From assembly GCA_018350325.1 (NCBI GenBank), contig JAEVLN010000018.1:1554185-1618184 (forward strand): a DNA stretch of 64,000 bases, written 5' to 3'. Below are positions 1 to 13,270 of the stretch, one piece after another (the first letter of the stretch is position 1; the number at the start of each line of letters is the position of its first letter). Source of the DNA: Globodera rostochiensis (taxonomy: Eukaryota; Nematoda; Chromadorea; Rhabditida; Heteroderidae). The notes under the pieces were generated by a model. That model ran no database searches, was not told the origin of the DNA, and worked only from the letters and a program-made list of their open reading frames with translations. The position numbers were made by a program, and so were the translations under genes.

Positions 1-3
1 TAG

Positions 4-3000
4 ACCAAAATTATCTCTAAAAATGGTAAATACTTAGATGAACTTACAATATCAATATCTAGACAACGATCACATTCTTTGATTGACAGCCTCGGCCGTA
101 AAAAACGACGTCCGCGATGGGTAGGATGAGAATTGCTCGACGGTGATTAATGATTTGCGAGTTTGAAGAAATTTAAACCTTCAAATGGCATGAAGACTGC
201 ACATTTTGTAATGAACCGAAATTGGCATGAAAGATTAACAATAGAGAAAAAATATGCAAGCAATAATCTAAAAATTACATAAATTTAAATTAATAAACAA
301 TAAAACAAGTTACATTTATTAAAATAAAATCTTCATAATGAACTAAAAATATTTTATATTAAAAAAATATATTAAAATCGGCCAAATCGACGAAAAGAAA
401 AATAGAACAAAAACGAGAACTATTTACAAAATTTTTGATTATAAACAATCTTGAATGCCAACAAGAAATTTCAAAAAAACAATTGCTTTAAAATAAAAAC
501 CTTTTAAAAATAATGACTCAGAAAAGATGAGTTTTATTTTTAAATTTTAAAATGAAATAACACACATCATATAATTGTTTGTTAAATTCTATCTATACAA
601 TAAACCCAGCAAATTAGGAGCCCGAACGTCTAATAATATAAGTTTCTCATACTCAGGACCCCCCCCCCCCCCCCCCCCCCCAACATACCGCTGACAATAA
701 GATGCGCGAGATTTTCGGAGCGAACATTTAGTAACAAATCCTATTTAAAAATCTAAATACAAATATAAATATGGGAAATGAAATTAAATGTCCATAATAG
801 ATGATTTTAAATACCTTAATTTAAACACAAAATTATAAATAAATAGAAAATTACCTATAGGTTCAACAAGATATTTAATATTAATTTTAAACCAATAAAC
901 ACCCACGCGGAGATTAACTCAATATGCCTAATTTGTAAGTACGAAAGTGAATAATACATTATTAAAAATTCAAAAAATTAAATAAATAATACTTTCAATT
1001 GATACTGAATATCTGAAAAACAAAATTGTTACAATATATTTAAAATGAAAATATTTCCAAACCGGGAATATTATAAAATATTCAAATTAATCCGCAGAGC
1101 AGCGGTTAATATGAAGAGCTAATCAGCATTCTTTCCAATGCAGCGAAAAACGACAAAACAGTCGATTTTCCTCATTGTAATTAAAGTGAATTTTAGAATC
1201 TTAACTATTATTAAATATTTTATTAATTAGCAATAAACAAAAAGCATGTTGCAATGTTAACATTTCAATATCAAAATACGGAAAAAAACAAAATAGGTTG
1301 AACAAGATATTTCGAGACATTTATGTTATTTAATAAATATTTTAAAACCAATTCTCTATTTAAACTTGTTAAAATTATTTCAATGTGAAAGCTTAATATT
1401 TTTTCACGGTTTAAAATCATTTTGTGAATTTTTGACATTTTAAACAAAATTATAGGAATTAAAATAACCGCATGTTTTGAAATTCTGGTTGCAAATCTCC
1501 TACCAAACGGACAAGTTAGGTAGTCTGATGTGGCGTGTTGGGTTCAAACCCGCTTGAGTGCAAGCACTTATTTACCGTTTTGCCACGAGTCAGCATTAAG
1601 GCAATGTTTAATTCAGTTTTTATCTGTGGCATTTTGCTTTGTGGCTCTTAGTATAATTATTTAGAAAACTAAAAAAGGCCTTAAAATAGTAATTGAAGTT
1701 AAGGTTTAAATATAACAAAAGGATGGAATTTAATATTGCTGAAACATAATAAACAAAACTGATTAATTTAAAATATCAACTTGTTGACAGTAGTTATCGC
1801 AAGTTTGGCACTTTTTGTTGTATTCTCAATGCAGATGGTTTTTATTATATACTTAAGTAATGTTTATATCATTAATTTAAATATTAAGCATAAGCTTTTA
1901 ATTGATAAATTAGCATACTATTATAATGTTTGTTGTATGAATTTTATCAAAATCAACATTTAATTTATATTTTTTTTGCATAAAGCGCTGCCATGTTATC
2001 TTTTGCTGAAAACCAAATTCTTCCGCACCAAATATTTTAGGTTATTAATCGCATTATTCTTATTTTTAGCAGTTATGTCCTCTAAAAGCAATTATGTCCC
2101 TATTTCGCAAACAAAAATAATATTTTCATGTGCCGAAAATGTGAATATACCTATAATTGGGCCTCAACATGTAGTATGCAGAAGTACGTTATAGATTTTG
2201 ATGGTGAATCCCAGAATTCGGTGACGACTCGTTCAAAAAAACTAGTTTAATATTATGCCAAAAACTTATTATATCAAAAAACCCCAATAATAAAAAATAA
2301 ATTACCCAATAAAGAAAGATAAATATGTAAGTATAATAATGAAAAAAACAAGAAATATGTGTAAAAACGATTATGAAGACAAGTTTAATAAATATGCATT
2401 GGTCAAAAATTATTAAAAAAATATAGATAGTGATATTTCCTTATGTTTATTGTTTAGCAAAGTCGAAACAAATGCTTGGCTAACGTTTCCGGAAGCGGCG
2501 CTTCCGAACCCTCCTCCACTCGAAAAGTCGTTGCTCGGTAAAATATATGATCAACTTTATTGTTATAATAAAATTTTACACCCAATTAATGTAAAATTTA
2601 AAAAAAGAAATAGCGCAGAAATTTCTTGTATGATGAAAGATTAGAATTAATAGAGGACGAATAAGAACAAATAGATTCTCATTTCACTAAAATAATTAGT
2701 GGCATCTACACATCTTTGTCTTTATTGATCTAAAGCAATTTTATATATTTAGACTAATAATTACACATAATACACTTTGGCATTTAAACAAGCTGTGACT
2801 GGATGAAGACCAAATGCAACAGATGATAAAACGGCATATTAATTGATACCTTATCATTTATTTTAAGAACTATCAAATTTTTTAATACCAGTAACTTATA
2901 TATATAAATGGTAGTTTGAAATATTTTTTCGAATGTAGTAACATATCGCTGTCGACTGTTTATACAATATATATTATACAAATAGTAAGTACGAATGCTT

Positions 3001-6000
3001 AAATGATTATAAAATTTAAAAAAAATAATTTAGGTTTAGTACTAAAGCTTTAATTTACAAATCTATTTAAAACTATAAACTTTTATCTTACATTTATTAC
3101 ATATAAATAGACGGATCAACTATTTGACAAAAAATATTCCGAAAAAATCAATCTTTTTAAGTTATTAAGTAAAATATATTTAAAAAAGGGTATTAATAAC
3201 AGCTTCTTAGTGTATAAAACGCAAACTTCCAATTTTCCTAACCCCATTTGTTTGGCCGCGGGTAGTTTTTCCGGTCGATAAACTGGGAAGAACTTGCCTC
3301 GAGCGTTTTTGCGGCATGTAGAATTATGACTAAATCATAAGATTAGTTAAAAAAATAAATATAAAATAATATTTTTAAAGTATTTTATTAAAATTGTTTT
3401 TTTGGTAAATGAGTATTAAAAAACACAGTAGATGCCATTCTGTCAAAATAACGTTAAAGATAATGTTAAGGTCGACCAATTAACAAATTAATATAAATTC
3501 ATATTAAATAAAAAAACATGATAAAACTAATATATTCACTTTTTTCTAGAAACTTGAAAACCAAGTTTAAGTTTTTATGGGAAGTTTAATAAAAAGGAAA
3601 TAAATATACGCTGCAAGAGCAAACGCACTATTTGCAGAAATGAAAAAGAGCGTTACGCATATTTTGAAAAAATAAATAAAGCAAATAAACAAACGACCAA
3701 TTTAACACTTTGGTGAATAATAGCCAAATGACTCGAAAAAACGATTGGGGAGGACGACATAATATGAATTATATAAATGAAAAGCTAAAAGATATAAAAT
3801 TGATGAAAAATAAGACTCATAAATAAATAAAGAAATATTTCAGTTTTGAGTAAAACCATGACCAAAGTTGAAAGATTTACAATCCTGACAAAACATATTG
3901 AAACTCTAAATTAATTCTAAATTAAGAAAAGGTTTTTTGGTTAAATCTAAACAATCTAGCTTTTAATATAAACAACTAATTAGCCAAAAAAAGAGGAAAT
4001 AAACATTCATTGGTCCAATAAATATTCAAATGATAATTAAAAGAATATTAAGAAACAACTGCCCAATAACGCGATTTGAACCTCAGAATCACATATTATT
4101 CGCATGTAATAATAAAATATAAAATAATTTAATAAATAAATTTATCCTAAAAGACTTTTTGATTTTTTCAATTCTTTTTGTTTTTTTTCTTCTTCTTCCT
4201 ATTAATTTTAAATTTTGAATTAAAACAAGGCATAATCCTAATAAATGTCAAAATTAAATTTTACGAAGATATTAATTTCCAACTTATCTTTAGCAATTAA
4301 ACCATATACGCAAATAAAAATCCCAATCTATAAATCTTTCCACATCGGTGATTTTTTTTCGGGAACAAGATGAAAATTTTATTCAGTGAAAAGGTGTTTC
4401 TAGGGGTATTTGGGGACACAATTCCGAATCTGGCCTCCTTTTGACTGATTTCGAACCCCGGACTAGTTACAATAACAACTCGGTTTTTTTAACAAATTGA
4501 ATTTTTGAAAATTGTTTGAAATCATGTTCGAGGTTTAGCTTTGGCCGCTGAAGATGAAAAGAAGAAGTTTTTTTTCAGTTCCTTTTTATTATTTATGTCC
4601 AAAATTGCAACATATGCAGTCCAATGGTTTTGTGAATTTGTAATTAATTGTAAAAAACAAATGAAGAGGCCTATTTAATTTAATAGGGCAATGGCATAAT
4701 TACGGAAGAATTCAAAAATTTAACTAGCACACTCACACTATCAAAAAAAATCTCTCCGAAAAATATTATTAAAATATATATGCACCAAGAAACTCGAATA
4801 AAACAAAATTATAAGAAATTAATTATTATGTGCTTATTATTAAACAGACGCCCATTATATGAATTGCAAAAAAAATAAAGGCATATTAAAACAAATTATT
4901 ATATGAAAGAGAATAATTAAGCGAACAAAAAAATCAGATTTTAAATGCAATTAAATTACATGAAAATATAATTAATAATTTGGTCATCACATTAAGAAAA
5001 ATGCAAAGGAATGAAAGGATTTGAACATAATTAAAATTAGTTTTCTATTTAAAAAAATTTTTAAAGCAAAAAGTAATTTAAATTAAATTAAATTACGTGA
5101 AAATATAATTAAAAATGGTCATCACATTAAATTAACTATAAAACTAATAATAAAATTTAAATTTGGGGTTGAATGCGTGGAAAGTACTTTTTTGTTTGTC
5201 AACCGCGAGGAAACAAGTAACTGGAAATAAACAAAAATATATAAGAAATTAATTATTAAGTGCTCATTTTAAACGGACGTCCGTTATAATGAATTCCAAA
5301 AAAATAAAGTGCATATTAAAACAAATATTATCATGAAATGAAAAATAATAAATTAAGAAAACAAAAAAAAAATCAGAAAATAAAATAGATAATTTAATTG
5401 TAAAAGTTGTGCGTGTGGAAAGTATTTTTTGTTTTGCAATTAAGTTGTAATGTGCGAGCGGGAATAAACAAAATAATGCGTACAAATATAGGCTAACAAA
5501 AAGACATAAACAAATAAAAAGGCGCATAAAATCGAAGAAAACCAAAGCAAACGCTGAAAAACGATGAGCATCAGAGGATACATATTAAGCAAACAATTAA
5601 ATTTAAATTGTTTTCAATTTCATAAAAATAAAATATATTCAAAATTTAATTAAAAATTTGCGACACAAAGCAAATTTTATGTTGTTTTGTAATTTTGATA
5701 TGATAATTTAACATTAATAATCGTATTACTGGCTATTGCCGAATGGTTCGATATCAATAACATATTATTAATAATCCAATAATTACGGAAAATCTAAAAA
5801 AACAAAAGTTGAAGCGAAGCGTCTGCTGCAAACGAGTCGAATAATGAAGATGAACCGATTCCCCCGCGCCTTGTGGGAACCTATTCGAACGACGACCCGT
5901 TGGAGACTAGTCAGGTGTGCGGCTTTGTTATACCGGTATAAACTTAAATTCATTTTCTAAAAATACTCAAACTATACTACCTGATCAGGAATAAGCTACA

Positions 6001-6991
6001 TATTAACAGATGCAACTCGAATAACAAAAAAAAAGTGCACAAAATTGCTAAAATAAAATAAAGACGATGTAATAATTAAGAAAACAAAGCTCATTGAAAA
6101 AAATATATATAAAAAAGATAGCGTTAGGAAGGCATTTGATTTTATAATAAAAAACAATTCAGCTGTCTCCAAATTAGTCGATATGTAATCCGATCCTTGA
6201 ACAAAATTAAAATGAATTTAGAAGCCAAAGCGACCAAAATTTTTAAAATAAAATTCTTTTATTTTTAATTTAAAAAAGATTCAACAATTAATTTAAAGAT
6301 TTTTGTTTATAATGTAACAGTGAAGACGATAAATAGATGGTGGTTTTTAAATATTAAATCAACAAAATTCTATAAAATATAAAAACATGTAATTTTACAT
6401 TTTTCTAACTGTCAAATTTAAAGTCAAAATCAAGTATCGTTCAGATTCCAGGCCCCGACAAAACGTTCGGCATTGTGAACCGAGTAGACGACATGTTTAA
6501 ACAACGGAAATTTCGTAACGGATCCCGTCGTTCTAGGCTGACCATACGGTTTTAATATACGAAGCAATCCAATTTTCTTAATCAAAAACAATAAAACTTA
6601 AAAGTGTCTAAAATAAAAAAGCAATTAACAATAATAATTAAAATCAGTTTTAATCGCAAAAATGTATGAAATTCAAATAAAATTTAAGTAAATGTTTATA
6701 ATATGTAGAGTAGGTATAATTGTCTTGCAATTTTTGCTTTAAACATTATAAATAAAAAAAGTGTAAAAAACCCAAGACAAATTGTCGTACTACAGAAATG
6801 AATAAAAGGCCACTCTAACCCAATTATGTGCATCCAAAAGTTATTTTAACATTTAAACATAAAAGATTATATTAATAAATAACTAAAATTAATTAATTCT
6901 TAACCGGTCTATCGATAACAGGTATCACCGGGGTTTAAACAATAACAAAAAATACTCCTACCCCTATGATCGATGGCATTTTAATAGGGGG
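4..6991 (+). CDS. Nine-exon gene of unknown function, 5' end outside window
   Basis: Exons inferred from GC-richer islands with GT/AG borders: 4-120, 657-730, 1127-1176, 2195-2244, 2458-2537, 3203-3261, 5820-5935, 6445-6548 and 6922-6991. Their lengths sum to 720 nt (240 codons), and every junction keeps one open frame, which is hard to get by chance. The product has no domain I recognise. It is hydrophilic: a basic GRKKRRPRW stretch closes the first exon, a D-P7 run opens the second, and an acidic ESNNEDE linker precedes PPRLVGTYSNDDPLETSQ. Before 4 the sequence reads tag, a usable acceptor, so upstream exons lie left of the window; a donor follows 6991, so the gene probably continues. Introns are long and nearly pure A/T. 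Alternative acceptors exist at 5815/5820; I chose 5820 for phase. Function unknown. Confidence 0.55.
659..681 (+). repeat. C23 homopolymer inside an exon
   Basis: Twenty-three consecutive C lie directly after the acceptor of the second exon of the gene at 4-6991. In the phase that joins the exons the run is read as seven proline codons. Its length fits the frame exactly as given; slippage by one base would break the protein. Confidence 0.8.
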
Positions 6992-7650
6992 GTGTGTTTA
7001 CCCTTTTACTGCATTTTTGTTAAGAAATTCTTGAATAGGTAGAGAAGTAAAAAAAATCAAAAAGTAGATTATCATAATTGCAAGTATGGCAAAGACCTCG
7101 TCTCTTAAAAGTTCTGTTTTTATTAGCGTTATAAGAATCAAATAAATTCGTTAAAAGGATAATTGAAAAAATTGTAAAATTAGGGACCGGAGCCCTCCTT
7201 GCAAACGAAAAATTGCGCAAACTTCTGCAGTTTTTAAATTAAAATTTAATTTCTTTATTTATCAGCTTCTGAAGAGCGATGTTGAAGAAATAGCACTAAA
7301 AAGATAAACGCCTTACCCTGGGTCTTATGAATTGATCATTTTGCAAAATGAAAATTTTATTATTATTAGTTCAAAAATTCACACAATAAAAAAATTGACC
7401 CAAAATCAGAGTTCAAAAAGAATTTTTCTTTGAAATTTTTGAAAAAGTGCCAGATATGCACTCAAAATGCCAAACACTCATTAAAGGTCTGCCAAAATAG
7501 AGTAAGATTTAAAAGAGCTAAAATAAGCACATATTGTCACTAAAATTCGTTATAAATGCCTATTAGTTTTTTTATTCAAAGCCTATGCGCAAAAAAAACT
7601 GGCTTTTTGCCTAAATGACAGCCCTGTTCATAACGTATGGGTATATTCGG
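6992..7650. other. AT-rich stretch without a supported gene
   Basis: Probably intron or intergenic sequence after the last exon seen of the gene at 4-6991. A short G run follows the donor at 6992. I see no exon with both splice borders. The minus-strand open frame at 7020-7220 has no support. Confidence 0.5.
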
Positions 7651-7771
7651 TAGTGCTGCACGAGAGTCTCGGTCTCGAGTCTCGACTCGAGAAAAGTCTC
7701 GGGTTTTTTGGGTCTCGGTCTCGGTATCGAGTCTCGGGTACTTGGTCTCGATTTTCGAGACTTTTTTACAC
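7651..7771. repeat. GTCTCG cluster, possible transposon end
   Basis: The block begins TAGTGCTGCACGAGAGTCTC and then repeats GTCTCG and its complement CGAGAC about ten times. A related end occurs in opposite orientation at 17755-17792 (complement TAGTTGTGCTCGAGAGTC). A TAG-type terminus with subterminal hexamers resembles the hAT-like element at 14608-15768. The flanking octamers do not match, so these are not proven to be two ends of one insertion. The open frame 7653-8081 across it is only repeat read-through. Confidence 0.5.
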
Positions 7772-7956
7772 TGGTAAAGATGGAATTTTTGGTGAAAATT
7801 CAGTACAGAATTCTGAGCTTAAAAGATTTGAAAAACATAATGATAAATCAAATTTAGCAATCCTTAATTTAATAACTTTTGCACAGCTTAGAATTCAATT
7901 TCCATGTGGTTCAATGGTTAAATTCTGTGACGTGTCAATAGTTAGGTGTCTGGGGT

Positions 7957-8599
7957 TTTCGACACTGATTGATTTCGACACTGATGGAATTCGACACTGG
8001 TGGATTTCGACACTGAACAATTTCGCCTTTTTTCACCGTTTTCCTATGATTTCGACACTGATGAATTTCGACAAAGATTGATTTCGACACTGGACCAAAA
8101 TTTTAAAAATGTTCAAAGTTTTTACGAATATGATAATGTTAATTAAGCAGAAAACATTCATAAATTGTAATAAAAAATTGTCGGGAGTGGGAATCCCGTA
8201 AATGGAGGGCGCATCTTTAATTAAATCCATTTTCTATTGAAATTTAGGACATACGAAATGCCAGAGCGTAACTTTCCTTGTTAAAATTTCAAAATTTTTA
8301 ACAACCGGTCTTCAAAATCGTGATCCTCTCGTTTATATTCGTGCGTTTGACTCTCATCAGCATTTATGATTGATTTCTGCTTAATTATCATTATAATATT
8401 CGTAAAAACAATGAACATTTGTTAAATTTTGGTTCAGTGTCGAAATCAAAGTTTGTCGAATTTCATCAGTGTCGAAATCATAGGAAAACAGTGAAAAAAG
8501 ACGAAATAGTTCAGTGTCGAAATCCACCAGTGTCGAAAACCATTAGTGTCGAATTCCAGTGTCGAAATCCTTCAGTGTCGAAATCAATCAGTGTCGAAA
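7957..8599. mobile_element. Foldback-like element with TTTCGACACTG arms
   Basis: Left arm about 7957-8166, right arm about 8360-8599. The right arm read in complement follows the left almost base for base, including the non-repeat blocks ttcgcctttttt-caccgttttcctatgatttcg and ccaaaattt...gttcaaagttttt. The outer part of each arm is a tandem array of TTTCGACACTG with 2-6 base spacers; the right arm has about one extra unit. The ~190-base centre has no gene. Foldback elements with tandem-repeat arms look like this, but I found no clear target duplication and no transposase. Confidence 0.65.
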
Positions 8600-8789
8600 T
8601 CATATGGCACCAATAGTTACCGGAGTTCTAATCCCCGAGTAAAAATCCATTTTATTCTTTAATTTTAAAATTACTCTTTTTCCTTATTCGTATTCGGAAA
8701 ACAAAAATAATCTCTCATAAACCGAAATACAAGCTTTTTTTGCAAATTTTAGGCACATTTTCCTAATTGAATTCACTAAAACTTTAATT

Positions 8790-8960
8790 TTTTCCTCGGC
8801 GGCGCCGTCGGACCATTCCTCTTCCTAAAAAGCTTCAAACAAAATTACCACATTTTTAAAATTTGGTTGCAAATCTATTAACAAATTGAGTCAAAAAATT
8901 TAAAATTTTCTCGGCGGCGCCTATCGGCACCGCCGACCCCCCCCCCACGCCAAAGTGCGG
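8790..8960. repeat. Interspersed GC-hairpin repeat, copy 1
   Basis: A GC-rich palindrome (ggcggcgcc, 3-base loop, ggcaccgcc) at about 8913-8936, with a partial unit at 8808-8822 (cggcggcgccgtcggacc). The A/T flanks, including caaattgagtcaaaaa, recur at 15170-15245 and the hairpin core recurs degraded at 53165-53210, so this is a dispersed family. Confidence 0.6.
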
Positions 8961-9258
8961 CAGAATCCGCAAAAAAAAATTTTATTGCTGTTGGGTCAGA
9001 ATAATAGAACCTTGATAGGGTAGAAGTAACCGCTCCACAACGCTTAGATTATTTATTCCTCCATTTACAGAAAAAATATCAAAAATTGTCCGGAGACCGG
9101 AGAAGAGAGTGAAAATTTGGGGAGACAAAAGATCCTAACAGAATGCCAATTGAGAGATAAGTCCACAGAGAAAATGTCCAATTAAATTATACATAGATTT
9201 TAGGTGTTTGGAACAGAGGATTAAACAAAATGAGATTATAGTGATTTGTTATATAAAA

Positions 9259-11390
9259 TTAAGCAATTGGTGGCAATTGTCTGCTAATTCTGTCCTGTAA
9301 TTGATGGCCAACAGCTCCCCCAACTGGCCGATGATTATTGTTTCGGGGCCCCTCCATTGGACCGACACGATTATTTTTAATGCGATTAATCGCAAAATCT
9401 TTGATCAGCTGTCGACGGAGTGTGCCGTTAGCCCACAACAGTAACCAGCTGGAAAGCATTACAGTACCTGAGGAAAGTAATGTAATTTTTGATTTTTTTC
9501 TTAGAAAAAAAATCTTTTAAAATTTCAGTCTTGAAATTAGTGGTTTAAGAAGAATTAATATTGAAAAACTAAAACTGTTTAGTGCCTAGCACCTGTGTCC
9601 ATGACCAATGTGTTGTAGATGAACAAAATGTCCTTTGTTTTCGGATCATCAAGATTAGTAATAATGGGAATCATCTGTATTTAAAACTTTTATTGCAAGG
9701 AATTGCAATAAGATTAGGTATTAATATGTTTGTTTTAAACTTTAATTTGTCTGTTAATGTCATTCATTTACCAAAAACATGCTTGCGACGAGCATGTGAC
9801 CCAAAAAAGTTGCAAATGCATAAAACAACAGTTTTCGTTCAATATTATGGAAGTTGTTCCCGTTTGCGCCAACTCTCTTCAATTGTTGTTTGCATGCCAA
9901 GAAAGTGGCAATGTTAATCAAAACGCATGAAATTGTAAAAATAACAGAAGATGCTGTATTTATGTAAACGGAATAGTTGAAGAAGTACGGTTCCTTAACG
10001 ATTTCAACAGCTTGAAATTTTGAAAAATTATTCTGAATCTGATTGCTAGTAAACAGGGCTGGCACTTTTAGACACGAAAAATTGCAAAATAGGCGCCTAA
10101 ATAGGTGAGAAAAAAAGCCAAAATAGGTACTGAAAGTAACGAGTGCTGGGAGCTTTTGAGGGAAAACTTGGGGGCGGGCCGGAATTGAACCGGCGTCTCT
10201 GGTTGACCGGACCAGTGTTCTAACCGACCGAACTACCGACCCTGCCCACGCCAGCTCCCTAGCTTTCTCGTTCGTATGAGATCATCCTCCTCCTAATTAT
10301 CTCATTGTGTCCTCATTGTGAAGTCCCCTCTCTTCGCTATGTCAGTACCAAATAGGTAAAAAACCGTGAAATAGGTACAAAAATAGGTAATTAAAACTTT
10401 TTTACCGAAAATTTTTAACAACCAAACAAAAAAAGCGATTATTCCTGTTCATTGCAATTCCATTATAAATTTTTGGCATGTTTGACAACACTGTGCCAAG
10501 TTAACAGAAAAAATAGGCATTTGGCTAAAAGTGCCAACACTGCTACTAACAAATAAGCTATTTTAAAAACAATATAAATTTTTTTTACATCTTCAGCTTC
10601 ATAAATGACGAAACTGCGATCTGTGGTTGAGTTTGGGTCTTTCAATAGAATAATTGCATTCATTTTGAACGCCGGCCAATACAACAATGTTGGCACACAC
10701 AAAACAAAAATTGTTATAAACGGAAGAAATTTGTGCCACAACTTAAAAATAAGGGCACATTATATTTTTAATATAGTCATAACATTTTTTGGGATCCGGT
10801 TAACTGGGCACCAGTCATTTGTGCACTGAGTCATTTTGGCACGCATCTGATTCCTAATTGACCGGTGCCAAAATAACTGGAATTAAATGCATAAGGAAAT
10901 AAAATTACCTTTTCATGTTTTATTGGCATTATGATTGCGGTCAATCGGTTCAGCAGTATAAATGCCGTGACCAAATTGTTCGCTTGTAATGTGTGTCCGG
11001 CAAAAAAATAAAACATTGCGAGCATCCAATTTGGGAACTTTGAATAAATCGGATAAAGCACGGCACCGATTATGGAAGGCAGCCGATAGCCATAAAAAGA
11101 GTCCAATACGTAAAGCAAATCCTGAAACATTTTTTTGGGAAAAAAAGCTGATCATTCTTAATGATGAGCTAATTCTAATTCTTGAAACAAATCGTAATTC
11201 TGACTCATGTCAATTTGGTTACCGGAATTGCCCGCATAACAAAAAGCGCGTAAAATGAGTTGTGAAATTTTTTGTGCCGAACGATGGTGACAATTTCGGC
11301 AATATAAAGTGCCGTTGACGGAATGGTTATACAAATGGCTAAGTAGATGATTGGAATTTGAACTGAGTAGAACCATTCGAAAAAGACCAT
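9259..11390 (-). CDS. srg-family serpentine chemoreceptor (7TM GPCR)
   Basis: Six exons on the minus strand: 11390-11223, 11121-10909, 10741-10589, 10038-9772, 9674-9593 and 9467-9259. All are in phase and sum to 1092 nt, giving 363 residues, the usual size for nematode Srg receptors. TM1 lies in exon 1, which ends near HKKFHNSFYALF. Exon 2 carries the TM2-TM3 block LYPIYSKFPNW and the family signature NRLTAI-MPIKHEK, continued by LWHKFLPF across the splice into exon 3. Exon 4 holds TM5-TM6, and exons 5-6 hold TM7 followed by a basic tail at LRRQL. The start is the first ATG upstream of TM1. Srg proteins act as chemosensory receptors in neuronal membranes; the ligand is unknown. Intron 3 is about 550 nt and contains a tRNA-like gene. 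No lesions seen. Confidence 0.85.
10170..10242 (-). tRNA. tRNA-like gene in an intron, anticodon unusual (GGT if canonical)
   Basis: A 73-base cloverleaf can be drawn: acceptor with one T-C mismatch, D arm GTTC/GAAC, perfect 5-bp anticodon stem CTGGT/ACCAG, T stem GCCGG/CCGGC with loop TTCAATT. The anticodon loop is CCGGTCA, so position 33 is C instead of the nearly invariant T and the anticodon would read GGT (Thr). Box B fits GGTTCRANNCC. It lies in intron 3 of the srg gene, same strand. The C33 suggests a tRNA pseudogene or tRNA-derived repeat. Confidence 0.5.
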
Positions 11391-11757
11391 TATGTTTCAA
11401 AAGAGACGAGTAGAAATTATTTAAATAATAAAACAACAATAATGTTTTTCTAAAATCTCTGTATTGCTTTTGCTTTTGAACATTTTTGTTTAACTATTAC
11501 AATTTTGTTGCACACAATTTCCGTGCGACAAAAAAAGTTGGTTTTTTACGAATTTTGAAACATTTTAAATAAAATTTTCTGTGCATTCAGCCACGAACAG
11601 CCATTTTTGAAAAGTGCAGTTTGCTATTCTAAAACAACGAGAAACTAGTTGGAAATTTAGTGACTAGGCGAAATTTAAGAAACGACCTAGCACCTTGGCA
11701 GACGATGCCTAATTGACCTGTGCCATTATGAAGGAGTTAAATGCATAGCGCCAATAT

Positions 11758-12435
11758 TTAAATTATTATAAAAAAATCTAATTTCGTATGTTTTATTGGC
11801 ATTATGATTGTTGCGCTCAATCGACTCAGCGGTGTAAAAGGCGTGACTATCCAATTTGGAAACTTTGAATAGATGGGATAAAGCACGGCGGCGCGCGTAC
11901 AATTCGGCAGAGGAAATAAATAATTAAAATCAAAAATGCAAATCACCAAATTTATTTTGATATTTTTAAAAAATATTCAACAGCAGCGTCTCTCTAACAA
12001 ACAAACGACTATTTTCTTAAACACGCACCCACTAGCTTTAAGCAAACTATGAATGCATAAATTTGGTGCCGGTCCATTCCAACGACACAAATATTTGTAC
12101 GGCACACCCACGAGCCTTTTTTTGTAAAATAAAAAAAATTGTAGCTATTGTTCTATGGCTAATTCTGTTCTGCAATTGATTGGCAACAGTTCCTTCAACT
12201 ACCCGATGACACGAATATTTTTACGGCACGCCTACGAGACTTTTTATGCAAAATAAAAAAATTGTAGGCATTGTTTTACGGCTAATTCTGTTCTGCAATT
12301 GATGCCCACGAGATTTTTTAGCAAAGTAAACCATACACGAACAAAAGGTCCGAAGGAGAAAAGGTTGGAAAAGTTGTGCAGAAAATGCTGGCACTGGTGC
12401 TCACGGTGAATCATAAAGCGATCGTACGACAACAA
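11758..12435 (-). pseudogene. srg receptor fragments
   Basis: At 11949-11758 the minus strand carries a shortened relative of srg exon 2: LYPIYSKFPNW is joined almost directly to a degraded RLSATI-MPIKH, losing most of TM3. Between 12150 and 12310 two further blocks resemble the 3' exon region of the intact gene around 9270-9330 (attgt-taattctgt-ctg-aattgat). The pieces are out of frame and out of order, so this is a decayed, rearranged duplicate. The open frame 12244-12435 is not a recognisable receptor segment. Confidence 0.6.
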
Positions 12436-13270
12436 ATAGAGAGTGCGAGCAAAAAAAAAAGTCTCTTTTTCTCAATCTCTCCCATTTTGGCTTCCTATCG
12501 GCTCAAATAAAACAGAAATTGAGTTGGCTGCCCTCCGAAAATTGATTCGTTTAAAAAAGTTTAGGTAAATGTGAAAAAGCATCAAAAAATCTTGCTAAGC
12601 GCATTGAGTCAGAACTAAAATTAGAGAAAGTTGGATGCTTTTGAAAATCATATTCTTTTTTGCTCGCTTTTGTCGTTGACAATTTTTTGCTATTCTGTCA
12701 AAAATTTAGTTGCCTCCGCCAGATTTTCTGTGAAATTCTTTCTTTCTCTTCCGTGGCTTTGAGTGCGATTTTTTTAATTTTTAGTCGATATTTTTAATCA
12801 GAAATTTTGGCATGGCATTAAAATTGCTGTATTTGGTTATGCAATTTTTTTACAAAACATCGATAATTTCACATTTATTTTCTAAAAAATAAAATCCAAA
12901 AAATTTCTTCAACATCGTTCAAAAAACATAACCACCACAATAATTTTAAATGCCGAAGTCCACTATAACTCATTATTTTATTAAAGCAAAACTGCACTTT
13001 AGTACTAATCCATCTACAAGCGCTGTGCGTGACTGAATGCACCAAAAAAGGAAACCATAATATTTTGTTCAGTCTCATAATTTTCCAAATGTTTTGCAAT
13101 TTTTCTAGTTGCTACACAAATAAGTGTGAAACAAAAAGTACAATTGTTAACAAAAAAAGTTTTGCCAAAAAGTGAATACATTTATCCGTTTGCTTGTGAG
13201 AAATTCATTACAAAAATTATCTAATTAAATTATTATTTCAAAATATTTCTGCTGGTCATAATTAAATTAT
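12436..13270. other. No supported gene
   Basis: A/T-rich sequence between srg fragments. The minus-strand open frame 12875-13099 has no splice or homology support. Confidence 0.4.

Noticed and set aside
1500..1570. Box-B-like gggttcaaaccc suggesting a tRNA
   Set aside because: No D arm or acceptor stem can be drawn around it.
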